The notes: generated by a model from the letters alone, not told the origin. Shown: positions 27,460 through 35,575, numbered from the stretch's first letter. The stretch: 64,000 nt of DNA from Arthrobacter sp. B3I9 (GCF_030816935.1 NZ_JAUSYO010000001.1:3534001-3598000); one strand, 5' to 3'. Made by a program: numbers and translations.

Positions 27460-28370
27460 CCATCTCCGACCTCCGCAACGCCGCCGCCGATTCCGGGGCA
27501 CCCAAGGCGGGTGCCGCCCCCGTCGTCCCCGGAAAGCAGAAGCCCAAGCGCACCTGGCGCTCCTACTCCGTCTACGCCGGCCTGGCCCTGATCTTCGCCT
27601 ACTGCCTGGCCCCCTTCTACTGGATGATTGTCTCCAGCCTCCGCCGCACCGCCGACATTTTCGACAACACCCTGCTGCCCGCCCCGTTCTCGTTGGAGAA
27701 CTACACCAAGGTTTTCGACGGCTCCACAATGTTCGGCCAGGCGCTGCTCAACTCGCTGATCGTCGCCGGCACCACCACGTTGTTTGCGCTGGTCCTCGGC
27801 GTCTTCGCCGCCTACGCCATCTCCCGGCTGAACTTCCGCTTCAAGTCAGTGATCCTCGGCGTCATCATCGCGACGTCGATGTTCCCCGGTATCTCCGTCG
27901 TCGTGCCGCTGCTGCGCCTCTTCACCGACATCGGCTGGATCAACACCTACCAGGCCATGATCGTGCCCAACCTGTCCTTCGCGATCCCGCTGGCGGTCTG
28001 GAACCTCACCACCTTCATGAAACAGCTGCCGTTCGACCTTGAAGAGGCCGCGATGATCGACGGCTGCACCAAGTGGCAGGCGTTCCGCAAGGTCCTGCTG
28101 CCGCTCGCCGCGCCCGGGGTCTTCACCACCGCGATCCTGACCTTCATCCACAGCTGGAACGAATTCATCATCGCGCTGTCCATGATCAACGACCCCAAGA
28201 TCCAGACCGCCACGGTCGCGATCTCCAAGTTCACCGGCGCCACCGAATTCCAGGCGCCCTTCGGCGAGCAGATGGCCGCCGGCGTGATCGTCACCGTCCC
28301 CCTCGTGATCATGGTGCTGATCTTCCAGCGCCGGATCGTCGAAGGCCTCACCGCGGGTGCCAGCAAATGA
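27456..28370 (+). CDS. Sugar ABC transporter permease (MalG-type)
   Basis: 304 residues. It starts at ATG 27456, overlapping the first permease by 4 bases; a longer open frame reaching upstream is only the shadow of that gene. A proline/lysine-rich cytoplasmic N-terminus precedes six helices beginning YSVYAGLALIFAYCLAPFYW. The EAA loop reads DLEEAAMIDGCTKWQAFRKV. It pairs with the MalF-type protein to form the membrane channel for an alpha-glucoside. The 3' end overlaps the GH13 start by 4 bases (ATGA), so uptake and hydrolysis are coupled. Confidence 0.9.
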   Translation: MTISDLRNAAADSGAPKAGAAPVVPGKQKPKRTWRSYSVYAGLALIFAYCLAPFYWMIVSSLRRTADIFDNTLLPAPFSLENYTKVFDGSTMFGQALLNSLIVAGTTTLFALVLGVFAAYAISRLNFRFKSVILGVIIATSMFPGISVVVPLLRLFTDIGWINTYQAMIVPNLSFAIPLAVWNLTTFMKQLPFDLEEAAMIDGCTKWQAFRKVLLPLAAPGVFTTAILTFIHSWNEFIIALSMINDPKIQTATVAISKFTGATEFQAPFGEQMAAGVIVTVPLVIMVLIFQRRIVEGLTAGASK

Positions 28371-30001
28371 GCGCCCAGGTTCCCGTCAGCCTCGTTGAGG
28401 AGACCGCCCTCACGCCTGCCGCCCAGTGGTGGCAGTCCGCCGTCATCTACCAGGTCTACCCGCGTTCCTTCGCCGACGGCGACGGCGACGGCGTGGGCGA
28501 CCTCGCCGGGCTGATGGCCCGGCTGCCGTACATCGCCGCCCTCGGCGTCGACGGCATCTGGATGACTCCCTTCCAGCCCTCCCCGCAGCTGGACCAGGGC
28601 TACGACGTCACCGACTACTGCGGCGTGGACCCGCTGTTCGGCACTATGGAACAGTTCGATGCCCTCCTTGAGCAGGCCCACTCCTTGGGGTTGAAGATCC
28701 TGCTCGACGTCGTCCCGAACCACTGCTCCTCCGAGCACCCGCTGTTCCAGGCTGCCCTCGCGGCCGGCCCGGGCTCGCCGGAACGGGACATGTTCCACTT
28801 TGTGCCGGCTGCCGATCCTGCCGCCGACGTGCCGCCGAACAACTGGCAGAGCGTCTTCGGCGGCCGCGCCTGGAGCCGTGCCAACCCGGAGTCCGAGACG
28901 GACACGGACTGGTACCTGCACCTCTTCTCCGCCGGGCAGCCGGACTGGAACTGGCGCAACCCCTCCGTCGGCGACTACTTCGACGGCGTGCTGCGCTTCT
29001 GGTTCGACAAGGGCGTTGACGGCCTCCGGATCGACGTCGCGCACGCGCTGTTCAAGGCCGAGGGCCTGCCCGACTCGCCTTCTACCGGCGGCGTGGTGGA
29101 CGGGCTCCGGTCCAACCCCCAGGTCTCGGACCAGGAGGAAGTCCACGAGGTCTACCGCCGCTGGCGCACCCTTGCCGAGAAGTACTCACCGCACCGCCTG
29201 CTGGTGGGCGAGGTCAACCTGGAACCGGCCCGCGCCGCCCGCTACACCCGCGCCGACGAGATGCAGCAGGCCTTCGCCTTTGCCTTCGTGAAGCTCGGGT
29301 GGGATCCCGCAGCGTGGGCGGCCGTCGGCAACGACCTCGAAACCGCGCGCCAGCTGCACGGCGGCACGCCCACCTGGGCGCTGGAGAACCACGACATTGT
29401 CCGCTCCGCCACCCGCTTCGGCGGCGGTTCACTTGGTGCGGTCCGGGCACGCGCCGCACTTGTTGCGCTGCTCGGATTGCCCGGTCCGGCGTACATCTAC
29501 CAGGGCCAGGAGCTCGGGCTGCCCGAGGTCGACGTCCCGGTCGAGGCCCGGGTGGATCCCATGTGGGCCCGCGGCGGCGTCTGCCGCGACGGCGCCCGCG
29601 TGCCGCTGCCCTGGACTGAGGACGCCGAGCGGAACCACGGCTTCTCGCTGACGGAGCCGGCGGCCGAGCCGTGGCTACCTATTCCCTCGGGCTGGGGGGC
29701 GCAGGCGATCGAACTGCAGCAGCAGGACCCCGAGTCCTCGCTGGCTTTGGTGACTGCGGCTTTGGAGCTGCGCCGGAAGCTGTGGAGGAACGAGGTCTTC
29801 GGCCCGAACGACGGCGGCACCTGGCGCGTCGAAGCGGGGAACATGCTCATCTGTGAGCGGAACGAGCACTTCTTCGTCGCCGTCGCGATGGGAACCGAAC
29901 CGGTGCAGCTGCCGGCCGGAACGGTGCTGCTCAGCGCCGCACCCCTTGAGCAGGACGGCTGGCTGCAGCCTAACAACGCCGCGTGGGTGCTGCGGGGCTG
30001 A
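28367..30001 (+). CDS. GH13 alpha-glucosidase
   Basis: 544 residues. The four GH13 regions are present: DVVPNH (about residue 114), GLRIDVAHAL with the nucleophile Asp (about 220), LLVGEVN with the acid/base Glu (about 282), and ENHDI with the transition-state Asp (about 342). The start of the barrel, WWQSAVIYQVYPRSFADGDGDG, is typical of oligo-1,6-glucosidase/alpha-glucosidase enzymes. No signal peptide is seen, so it acts on imported maltose-, isomaltose- or trehalose-like sugars in the cytoplasm; the exact substrate cannot be read from sequence. It is the last gene of the operon. Its final 50 codons occur twice more downstream as broken copies. Confidence 0.92.
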   Translation: MSAQVPVSLVEETALTPAAQWWQSAVIYQVYPRSFADGDGDGVGDLAGLMARLPYIAALGVDGIWMTPFQPSPQLDQGYDVTDYCGVDPLFGTMEQFDALLEQAHSLGLKILLDVVPNHCSSEHPLFQAALAAGPGSPERDMFHFVPAADPAADVPPNNWQSVFGGRAWSRANPESETDTDWYLHLFSAGQPDWNWRNPSVGDYFDGVLRFWFDKGVDGLRIDVAHALFKAEGLPDSPSTGGVVDGLRSNPQVSDQEEVHEVYRRWRTLAEKYSPHRLLVGEVNLEPARAARYTRADEMQQAFAFAFVKLGWDPAAWAAVGNDLETARQLHGGTPTWALENHDIVRSATRFGGGSLGAVRARAALVALLGLPGPAYIYQGQELGLPEVDVPVEARVDPMWARGGVCRDGARVPLPWTEDAERNHGFSLTEPAAEPWLPIPSGWGAQAIELQQQDPESSLALVTAALELRRKLWRNEVFGPNDGGTWRVEAGNMLICERNEHFFVAVAMGTEPVQLPAGTVLLSAAPLEQDGWLQPNNAAWVLRG

Positions 30002-30014
30002 GGCTCCAAACCAG

Positions 30015-30050
30015 GCGCCTCGCACGTTTCCTTCGGAGACGTGGAGGCGC
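30015..30050 (+). terminator. Hairpin after GH13 gene
   Basis: GCGCCTCGCACGTTTCC pairs with GGAGACGTGGAGGCGC around a short TTC loop, with one bulged base. It starts 14 bases after the stop codon and probably ends the transport/hydrolase transcript. Confidence 0.6.
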
Positions 30051-30196
30051 TGTGCACCGCTGGCCGACCAGCCGTTTTGTCTCTCTTGCCTCTGTCTGGG
30101 AACTGATCGGGTAAGTTCGGCCACCGCCGCACGACGACCGTTGCCCAATGGTTCAGGTCAGCCGCAACCGCACGTTGAGGACCGCAAGTAGGTGAA

Positions 30197-30383
30197 TGTC
30201 AGTGACGGTCGAAAACTGAGCCATTATGACGGTTGAAAACTGAGCCACCTGTTCCGAACGATTGGACGGGTGATCACAGTGGAGGATTGGGCTCTGATTC
30301 GGCGGTTGCATCTGGCCGAGGGCGAATCGATGAGGTCGATAGCGGCACGGCTGGGTGTTTCGAGGAACACGGTCGCGAAGGCG
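30197..30383 (+). mobile_element. Truncated left end of an IS21-family element (istA 5' fragment)
   Basis: Starts TGTCAGTGACGG and carries two near-identical 22-base repeats (GTGACGGTCGAAAACTGAGC.. at 30202-30223 and ATGACGGTTGAAAACTGAGC.. at 30226-30247, spaced 24 bases), as in the multiple terminal repeats of IS21 elements. Then comes the first 38 codons of a transposase IstA (starting near 30270): VEDWALIRRLHLAEGESMRS and an HTH ending VSRNTVAKA. The element stops abruptly at about 30383, where a copy of the GH13 3' end begins. No right end or istB is present, so it is an inactive remnant. Confidence 0.8.
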
Positions 30384-30384
30384 G

Positions 30385-30557
30385 GTCGATCCCGGCAACC
30401 TCCTGATCTGCGAACGCAACGAGCACTTCCTCGTGGTGTCGCCATGGGCACCGAGCCCGTAAAGCTGCAAGCAGGAACGGTTATTCTCACCGCCGCGCCG
30501 CTGACCGAAGACGGCTGGCGGCAGCCGAACAACGCAGTCTGGGTGCTGCGGGGGTGA
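30385..30557 (+). pseudogene. Second copy of GH13 3' end, frameshifted
   Basis: Translating across one lost base gives VDPGNLLICERNEHFLV, then MGTEPVKLQAGTVILTAAP, then DGWRQPNNAVWVLRG and stop, closely matching the end of the intact GH13 protein (NMLICERNEHFFVAVAMGTE and so on). Divergence is distributed along the copy, so it derives from an older paralog rather than a fresh duplication. It is joined directly to the IS21 remnant. Confidence 0.8.
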
Positions 30558-30561
30558 GCGT

Positions 30562-30792
30562 GCCGACTACGCCCAGACCCGGCTCAAGGACCTCGTGGGC
30601 CGGGGCGCGCGGGAAGTCTATGTTCTGGCAGACTCCTCCACGCTCGCCCTGCGGCCCTTCCACGCCTGAGCCCGATTGGCACTCCCCTGGACCCTGGTGT
30701 CGGACGACGGCGCCGGCCCCGGGCGGGTGCAGAAGTTCCGGGACGCGGGGTACAGGTGGGGGTTGCCTCCGTTTCTGGCTAAGTCCCGGTGA
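30562..30792 (+). pseudogene. DeoR-family regulator C-terminal remnant with internal stop
   Basis: The frame reads ADYAQTRLKDLVGRGAREVY, VLADSSTLALRPFHA, stop, then ARLALPWTLVSDDGAGPGRV and QKFRDAGYRW, ending at TGA 30790. The pattern LADSS..RPFHAWA is typical of the C-terminal effector domain of DeoR/GlpR regulators. The stop at 30667-30669 sits exactly where a tryptophan (TGG) is expected, so one substitution gave TGA. Only the last third of the gene remains. Confidence 0.65.
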
Positions 30793-30842
30793 GTAGGCTA
30801 CTTCTACAACGAACGAAATTCCTGAACGATATGGAGACAGGC

Positions 30843-31145
30843 ATGCACGCCGTCCTCGAATACACCTACGCAGACAACTACCTTGAAAGCCGCGAACAAT
30901 ACCGCGCAGACCACCTTCGGGCGGGGTGGGAATCAGTCGAACGCGGCGAGCTTCTGCTGGGCGGCGCAGTTGGAGAAGGCCCCTTCAAGGGCTTGCTGAT
31001 CTTCACCGGCGAAAACGCGCTCGAGGCCGCGAAAGCTTTTGCAGCCGCCGATCCCTACGTCATCAACGGCGTCGTGACGGAGTGGACCGCCAGCCCCTGG
31101 ACGACGGTGCTCGGAAACGAAGCGGCCTCACCCGTTCGCCCCTAA
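30843..31145 (+). CDS. YciI-family protein
   Basis: 100 residues, small alpha/beta barrel-type protein: HAVLEYTYADNYLESREQYR then DHLRAGWESVERGELLLGGA. The YciI fold has a conserved His-Asp pair in R-x-x-H-L and is of unknown biochemical role, possibly a small enzyme or stress protein. ATG 30843 has GGAG 8 bases upstream; an earlier ATG at 30831 is possible. It stands alone among gene remnants and looks intact. Confidence 0.75.
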   Translation: MHAVLEYTYADNYLESREQYRADHLRAGWESVERGELLLGGAVGEGPFKGLLIFTGENALEAAKAFAAADPYVINGVVTEWTASPWTTVLGNEAASPVRP

Positions 31146-31189
31146 GCCCAATCAGGCGCGCCTCCCGACACCATGATGCCGCCTTTCGG

Positions 31190-31449
31190 CGAATCCCGGA
31201 AAAGCTAAAGTTGCGGTGGATCCAGCGCACCAGGGCGGCGGCGTTGGCCCGCCCGTGGGCAGGGAGATCGTGGAACACTCCCGGCAGCTGCCCGGTGCCG
31301 AGGCGATCCGCATGACCAGCGCCACGTTCATGGAGCGCGCCCACAACCTGTACCGGTCGTTGGGCTTCCGCCGCGCGCCGGAACGGGACTGGTTCGCGCC
31401 GGGCGAGGACGTGCTGCTGTGGCTGTTTGCGCTGAAACTCCGTGGTTGA
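31190..31449 (+). pseudogene. GNAT acetyltransferase C-terminal fragment
   Basis: The frame gives VDPAHQGGGVGPPVGREIVE then HSRQLPGAEAIRMTSATFM and ERAHNLYRSLGFRRAPERDW, which is the acetyl-CoA binding loop (Q-x-x-G-x-G/A) and the C-terminal half of a GNAT N-acetyltransferase. The N-terminal half is missing and upstream frames have stops. The Q-G-G-G-V-G-P-P loop also departs from the usual Q-G-R-G-I/V-G-x-x-L. Confidence 0.7.
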
Positions 31450-31485
31450 GCCCGTCGAACCCTGTCCAAACGTCCGATGGCACGG

Positions 31486-31532
31486 AAAAGGAGGCCGATG
31501 ACGACACCCAGTGTCGCCGTCGGCCTCCTTTT
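31486..31532. terminator. Strong bidirectional hairpin terminator
   Basis: AAAAGGAGGCCGATGACGAC.. pairs with GTGTCGCCGTCGGCCTCCTT.., a stem of about 20 pairs with one bulge and a 3-base loop, flanked by A4 and T4. It ends transcripts from both sides. Confidence 0.85.
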
Positions 31533-31582
31533 ACGCCCGGCTTGCGCCCGGCGGTGGTGCTATCGCCGTATGGGGCTGGACC

Positions 31583-31858
31583 CTAGGCGGCCGGTGGAAG
31601 CGTTACGTAGCTGCCCTCGATGACGCTGGCGGCTACAACGGGAGTGCCGTCTACTGTGACATAGCTGCCACGCGTGACGGGGGGCAGGTTTCGAGCGCCA
31701 GCGACGGTGACATAGCTGCCCTCGACGCCGGAGGGGACGCTGCCGGCGGGGAGGGTCACGTAGCTGCCGCCGCGCACTGCGGTGTCAGCGACACCGGTCC
31801 CGGTAGTGGCCTGGGTGGTGGATGAGGAGGTTGCGGGGCGTCCGGTCAGTAAAGTCAT
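31583..31858 (-). CDS. Small protein with four GSYVT repeats
   Basis: 91 residues; family not recognised. After a threonine/serine-rich N-terminus (MTLLTGRPATSSSTTQATTG) it contains GSYVT four times: GGSYVTLP, EGSYVTVA, RGSYVTVD and EGSYVTLP, at intervals of 16-20 residues separated by valine/proline-rich linkers. Repeats of this size could be short beta strands or a multi-core precursor peptide. ATG 31858 has GGAG 6 bases upstream, so it is probably translated. No signal peptide, no modification enzymes nearby. A downstream bidirectional terminator fits it as a single-gene unit. Confidence 0.6.
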   Translation of the reverse strand: MTLLTGRPATSSSTTQATTGTGVADTAVRGGSYVTLPAGSVPSGVEGSYVTVAGARNLPPVTRGSYVTVDGTPVVAASVIEGSYVTLPPAA

Positions 31859-32105
31859 GGGTTCTCCGTGGGGTTCCGGGATGAAAGACGTACAGGTTCT
31901 TGTGCCGCTCAAGCAGGAGGGCGGTTGCGCGTTGTGTCGCTTGCCCCCGCTGGCCCGGGTGTCTTCACCGGTGCGGTACTCAAGGGCTACGGTGGCCTGC
32001 ATCTAACTTTACAGGCTTATTGCGAGCTACTCAGAATAAGGTGGGAAGGCTCACGTTTATGCAAGGGCGGCCGACCAGAGCGGGGCAGGGAAAGTCCAGC
32101 GCTAT

Positions 32106-32266
32106 ATGCCTTCAATCTGCGAACGCACAAGCACTTCTTCGTCGCCGTCGCAATGGGAACCGAACCGGTCGCGCTGCCATCCGGAACGGCGCTGCTCAGC
32201 GTCGCGCCGTTGGGCGAGGACGGCTGGCTGCAGCCGAACAGCGCCGCCTGGGTGCTGCAGGACTGA
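32106..32266 (+). pseudogene. Third copy of GH13 3' end, frameshifted
   Basis: The copy begins SICERTS in one frame and continues after one shift as KHFFVAVAMGTEPVALPSG, then VAPLGEDGWLQPNSAAWVLQ and stop. It is more similar to the intact GH13 tail than copy two is (AVAMGTEPV, EDGWLQPN). It ends 16 bases before a palindromic repeat. No upstream GH13 sequence remains. Confidence 0.8.
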
Positions 32267-32281
32267 CGACCGTCGAACACC

Positions 32282-32348
32282 CCCGTTGCGCTATCACCTA
32301 TAGCTGCTCTGAGGCACTGAGAACGACCAAACGTGATAGCGCAACGGG
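32282..32348 (+). repeat. 67-bp palindromic repeat, copy 1
   Basis: Left arm CCCGTTGCGCTATCAC (32282-32297), right arm GTGATAGCGCAACGGG (32333-32348), perfect 16-base inverted repeat around a 35-base centre containing GAACGACCAAAC. Same orientation as the other three copies. Intergenic; REP- or MITE-like. Confidence 0.85.
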
Positions 32349-32388
32349 CAGGTGGATGGCCGGCCGTGGGCGTTTCCTCGGAGCAACA

Positions 32389-32424
32389 AGAAACCCCCGC
32401 AAGCAATGGCTAGCGGGGGTTCTT
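32389..32424. terminator. Bidirectional hairpin
   Basis: AGAAACCCCCGC pairs with GCGGGGGTTCTT around a 12-base loop. It lies 12 bases after the stop of the minus-strand Excalibur gene and serves as its terminator. Confidence 0.75.
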
Positions 32425-32435
32425 ATTGTGGGCTG

Positions 32436-33323
32436 CTATTCGCAGGCTACACCGTCGCCGTCACGGTCGAGTGAGCGGCTGTAGCCGGGCTGGCCTGCGC
32501 GGATGGGCGCGGCTCCGGCTGCTCTTACGGCGGAGCAGTTCGCGTAGTACGCGGCCGCAGGCGCGGGCGGTACGTACGGGGCCGGTGCAGGGGCAGGTGC
32601 CGGTGCAACATAGGGTGCAGGCGCCGGAGCGACGAACGGGGCCGGCGCGGCCTTGGCAGCTGCGGCTGCGGCTGCCTGCTCGGCGGCGAGCTTGTCGGCA
32701 GCAACCTTGTCCGCCACAGCTTTGTCGGCGGCCGCTTTGTCCGCAGCCAGCTTGTCGGCAGCAACCTTGTCCCCAGCCACTTTGTCGGCAGCCGCCTTGT
32801 CGGCCGCAGCTTTCTGAGCCACTACCTTCTTGGACTCCGTTTCGTTCAGCCAGACCAAGCGCTCACTGCTGTCCATGGTGCAGATGAACAGCTTGTCGTT
32901 GTACTTCTGGCTCTCACCTGAGGTGGTGCAGGGCGAGTTGGCCGGGCTCGTGGCAGTCGGCGTGGCACTGGGCGTGCCACTGGGCGACGGCTTGGGCGAG
33001 GCGACCAGGGCAGACTTATCGGCGACGGGGGCGGGCGTGGCGGTAGCGCCGGCTACACCCCCGCCGACCATGCAGACCACTACGCCGGCCGCTGCCACCA
33101 CGCCAGCGGACTTCCGGTGCGGAAGTCCAACCCACGACCGACGCTTGAAGACCAAGGCATACAGCCCCGTGAAGAGGGCCACGATTCCCAGAATGATGAG
33201 GACGCCGGCAAACCCGGCGGAAGCTGCAAAGAGGATGACCAGGAGCAGCACCAATGCTGCAACGATCCAAAAAGACTTAGAGCGCTGTTTTAGGCGCGCG
33301 ATAACACTGGAACTATCAAACAT
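32436..33323 (-). CDS. Membrane protein with Excalibur calcium-binding domain
   Basis: 295 residues from ATG 33323 with GGGGGAAA 3 bases upstream. Two N-terminal membrane helices (FWIVAALVLLLVILFAASAG and VLIILGIVALFTGLYALVF) and a third hydrophobic stretch (AGVVVCMVGGGVAGA) are followed by a proline/serine linker, then an alanine/lysine/aspartate repeat (DKAAADKAAADKVAGDK pattern over about 70 residues), a proline/alanine/tyrosine stretch and the Excalibur domain YYANCSAVRAAGAAPIRAG to SLDRDGDGVACE at the very end. The DxDxDGxxCE loop binds calcium. The repeat probably forms a long helix that carries the domain through or beyond the cell wall. Its last 37 residues are almost the same as in the secreted HNH nuclease at 44230-45300. 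Confidence 0.85.
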   Translation of the reverse strand: MFDSSSVIARLKQRSKSFWIVAALVLLLVILFAASAGFAGVLIILGIVALFTGLYALVFKRRSWVGLPHRKSAGVVAAAGVVVCMVGGGVAGATATPAPVADKSALVASPKPSPSGTPSATPTATSPANSPCTTSGESQKYNDKLFICTMDSSERLVWLNETESKKVVAQKAAADKAAADKVAGDKVAADKLAADKAAADKAVADKVAADKLAAEQAAAAAAAKAAPAPFVAPAPAPYVAPAPAPAPAPYVPPAPAAAYYANCSAVRAAGAAPIRAGQPGYSRSLDRDGDGVACE

Positions 33324-33575
33324 TATTTCCCCCATGGAAGATGTCACGCATTGTGCGGTTCCGTCACGATAACACCCGGCGTCCATACCGCTGAACCATC
33401 GCCCTGCCGAAACGCCCCGTCCGTTCCGTTCGAGCTTCGCGGACCATCACCAAGAAGGGAACAGCCGCATGCCCCGAAGCCAAGTTGCTTCACCCCAAAG
33501 CGGAACCGCCGGGCCTTCATTGACCCCCTAGATAGACTGCGGTGGTACATGTCCCTCGACCATTAGGAGAAGTTC

Positions 33576-33929
33576 ATGAGCTACAGCGGAAGTCCGTCCG
33601 AGAGGCCGGTGCCGGCCGGTGACCTGGACCGCAGCCATATCGGTCAAACTGTGAGTTTTGAATCTAACGACTTCACAATCGTCTTCGGAACTATCGCCGG
33701 CGTTGCCCGGACGGAGGCCATGGTCTACCTGTCTCTTCAGGGAGTGGGCGGAGGCACGCATCTGAAGGACGAGTACGACTTGCCTGTCGGCCACAACGTC
33801 TACCTTCCGATGGACCCCCTGAGCAGTGCCGGGAAGACCCTCTCCGAGGCGGAACGGGTCATCAAGGAAAAGTTCGACGAGATTAAGAAGAACCTCCGCG
33901 ATCGGGAACAGAAATCTGGTTCCGAGTAA
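33576..33929 (+). CDS. Small hypothetical protein
   Basis: 117 residues; family not recognised. ATG 33576 has AGGAGAAG 4 bases upstream. The first 80 residues look like a small beta fold (VSFESNDFTIVFGTIAGVAR, EAMVYLSLQGVGGGTH), followed by a charged C-terminal helix (EAERVIKEKFDEIKKNLRDR). No cysteine and no signal peptide. It has its own strong terminator, so it is probably expressed alone. Confidence 0.65.
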   Translation: MSYSGSPSERPVPAGDLDRSHIGQTVSFESNDFTIVFGTIAGVARTEAMVYLSLQGVGGGTHLKDEYDLPVGHNVYLPMDPLSSAGKTLSEAERVIKEKFDEIKKNLRDREQKSGSE

Positions 33930-33945
33930 CCGGCATCCAACCAGC

Positions 33946-33982
33946 GAGGAACCCCGCCGTGCCCAGCACTGCGGGGTTCCTC
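33946..33982 (+). terminator. Rho-independent terminator
   Basis: GAGGAACCCCGC and GCGGGGTTCCTC form a perfect 12-pair stem followed by TGTTTGTT, 16 bases after the stop of the small hypothetical gene. Confidence 0.85.
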
Positions 33983-34056
33983 TGTTTGTTCCGGCGCCAG
34001 GGTGCCGCCTATAAATGGGGCATAAGCCTCGGGAGTATGGGGCCGGGCCGGTTTTG

Positions 34057-34764
34057 CTACTGCCCGTTGCCGCTTTGTACGAGCTTGATGTTCTCGCCCC
34101 GGAGGTTGACGCGGAAGCCGTCGCCGTGAACGGCGACGTCGTGCAGCACGAGGCCCTTGGGCAAGCCCTCGATGTCGTACTCGATGGTCACGAGCCTGCG
34201 CACGACGGCGGCGGTGGCGTCGGAGAGGAAGTCCGGGCCGCCAAAGTCGATCGAACGTGGTTCGACAACGAGCTTGCCGGCTTTGGCTTCCACTGTGCCG
34301 GTGGCGGTGACGCGCAGTTCGCGGCCCAGGACCGTGACGGTGCGAACCACGGTGGCCTGGCCGCCGTCGGCGGAACGGACCTCGCTCCCATTACCGACCT
34401 TGCGGGCGACGACGTCGAACGGCACGGTCGCGTCCACGGCGAGCCGTCCGGCGACCACTCCGTCCGGGCTGGTGACCACGTCCTGCCCGACGGCCCGAAC
34501 GTCCCGAAGTGTCGAGCCGGCGGTCACCACCGTCCCAGCGTCCAGGGCAAGGTCGCCGAGCCACACTTGGTCCTCGCGCAGGCCGGCGGGAGGCTGAGCA
34601 GCCGGCGGCCGGTCGGCTCCCACCGGCGGCGAGGGCACGGGCCCTGCCTCGCCCCCGCCTGCCGGGGAGCTCACCGCCCACCAGAGGAACGCGGCGATCA
34701 CCACCAGGACAAGAACCATCCCCGCAGCACCGATCAGCCAGTCCCTTACGCGCGTCCACTTCAT
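34057..34764 (-). CDS. LmeA-like (DUF2993) membrane-anchored protein
   Basis: 235 residues. One N-terminal membrane helix (LIGAAGMVLVLVVIAAFLWW) followed by a proline-rich linker and a beta-rich extracytoplasmic domain (VLGRELRVTATGTVEAKAGK, VEYDIEGLPKGLVL-like, GDGFRVNLRGENIKL). The pattern fits the DUF2993/LmeA family, lipid-binding proteins of the actinobacterial envelope. It is divergent from the ArsR-AHSA1 gene across 58 bases holding a palindrome. Specific ligand unknown. Confidence 0.7.
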   Translation of the reverse strand: MKWTRVRDWLIGAAGMVLVLVVIAAFLWWAVSSPAGGGEAGPVPSPPVGADRPPAAQPPAGLREDQVWLGDLALDAGTVVTAGSTLRDVRAVGQDVVTSPDGVVAGRLAVDATVPFDVVARKVGNGSEVRSADGGQATVVRTVTVLGRELRVTATGTVEAKAGKLVVEPRSIDFGGPDFLSDATAAVVRRLVTIEYDIEGLPKGLVLHDVAVHGDGFRVNLRGENIKLVQSGNGQ

Positions 34765-34793
34765 TAGGACAGTCTGACGGTTCGCCTAGACAT

Positions 34794-34809
34794 GTGACCA
34801 ATTAGTCAC
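34794..34809. promoter_or_regulatory. Candidate ArsR-type operator
   Basis: GTGACCAATTAGTCAC is a 16-base inverted repeat with one internal mismatch pair, located 13 bases before the GTG start of the ArsR-AHSA1 gene and 29 bases from the start of the divergent gene. Position and symmetry suggest autoregulation. Confidence 0.6.
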
Positions 34810-34822
34810 CTATTCTGGATCT

Positions 34823-35575
34823 GTGGACGATGTGTTTAAGGCTCTGGCCGACGCCACCCGCCGCGATCTCCTGGATGAGCTCTTCAGGAACGACGGGCAG
34901 ACCCTCAACGCCCTGGAAGCCCGCTTCGAGATGACCCGCTACGGCGTGATGAAGCACCTCAGGATTCTGGAGGAAGCGGGCCTTGTAGTAACCCGCCGTC
35001 GGGGGCGCGAGAAACTCCACTTCCTGAATCCGGTGCCCATCCGGCTGGTCCACGACCGGTGGGTGAGCAAATATGCCGAACCATGGGCCGCTAGCCTCAG
35101 CGACCTCAAAACCAGATTGGAAAGTCCCATGGAAAAGATCTTCGAAATCTATATCAAGACCACCCCGGAGCGGCTCTGGGAGGCAATCACGGACAGCGGG
35201 ATCCGCAGCAAGTACCAGTTCGGGAACACGATCGAATCTGACTGGACGCCGGGTGGCCGCTTCGTCATGAACAACGTCAAGGCAGGCGCGCCGCTGGGCG
35301 AGGGCGAAAACCTGGAGGTGGACCCACCGCGCCGGCTTGTCCAGACCATGCGCGCCCTGTGGGGCGAGGACGTCAAGGCGGAGGGAACCTCGAAGGTCAC
35401 CTGGGACATCGAACCCGTGGGCGATTCCTGCCGCCTCACCGTCACCCACAGCGACCTCCGCGAGGGCGCCAACGAACAGCTCTATGGCGGCTGGCCGATG
35501 ATCCTCTCCGGCCTGAAGACCTGGCTGGAAACCGGTGAGCTTCTGACCACTCCCGGCTCCCTGATGTACACGTGA
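34823..35575 (+). CDS. ArsR-type HTH fused to AHSA1/SRPBCC domain
   Basis: 250 residues starting at GTG 34823. Residues 1-95 are a winged helix of the ArsR type (VFKALADATRRDLLDELF, YGVMKHLRILEEAGLV). Residues about 98-245 are an SRPBCC/AHSA1 fold (IYIKTTPERLWEAITDSGIR, DWTPGGRFVM, VTHSDLREGANEQL), a hydrophobic-ligand pocket. The known fusion is a ligand-sensing repressor. The N-terminus has no obvious metal-binding cysteines, so the signal is probably an organic molecule bound by the SRPBCC part. Confidence 0.88.
   Translation: MDDVFKALADATRRDLLDELFRNDGQTLNALEARFEMTRYGVMKHLRILEEAGLVVTRRRGREKLHFLNPVPIRLVHDRWVSKYAEPWAASLSDLKTRLESPMEKIFEIYIKTTPERLWEAITDSGIRSKYQFGNTIESDWTPGGRFVMNNVKAGAPLGEGENLEVDPPRRLVQTMRALWGEDVKAEGTSKVTWDIEPVGDSCRLTVTHSDLREGANEQLYGGWPMILSGLKTWLETGELLTTPGSLMYT

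Noticed and set aside
24892..27729. Long minus-strand frames opposite the binding protein and permease
   Set aside because: Glycine/valine/histidine-rich shadows of third-position GC; no motifs.
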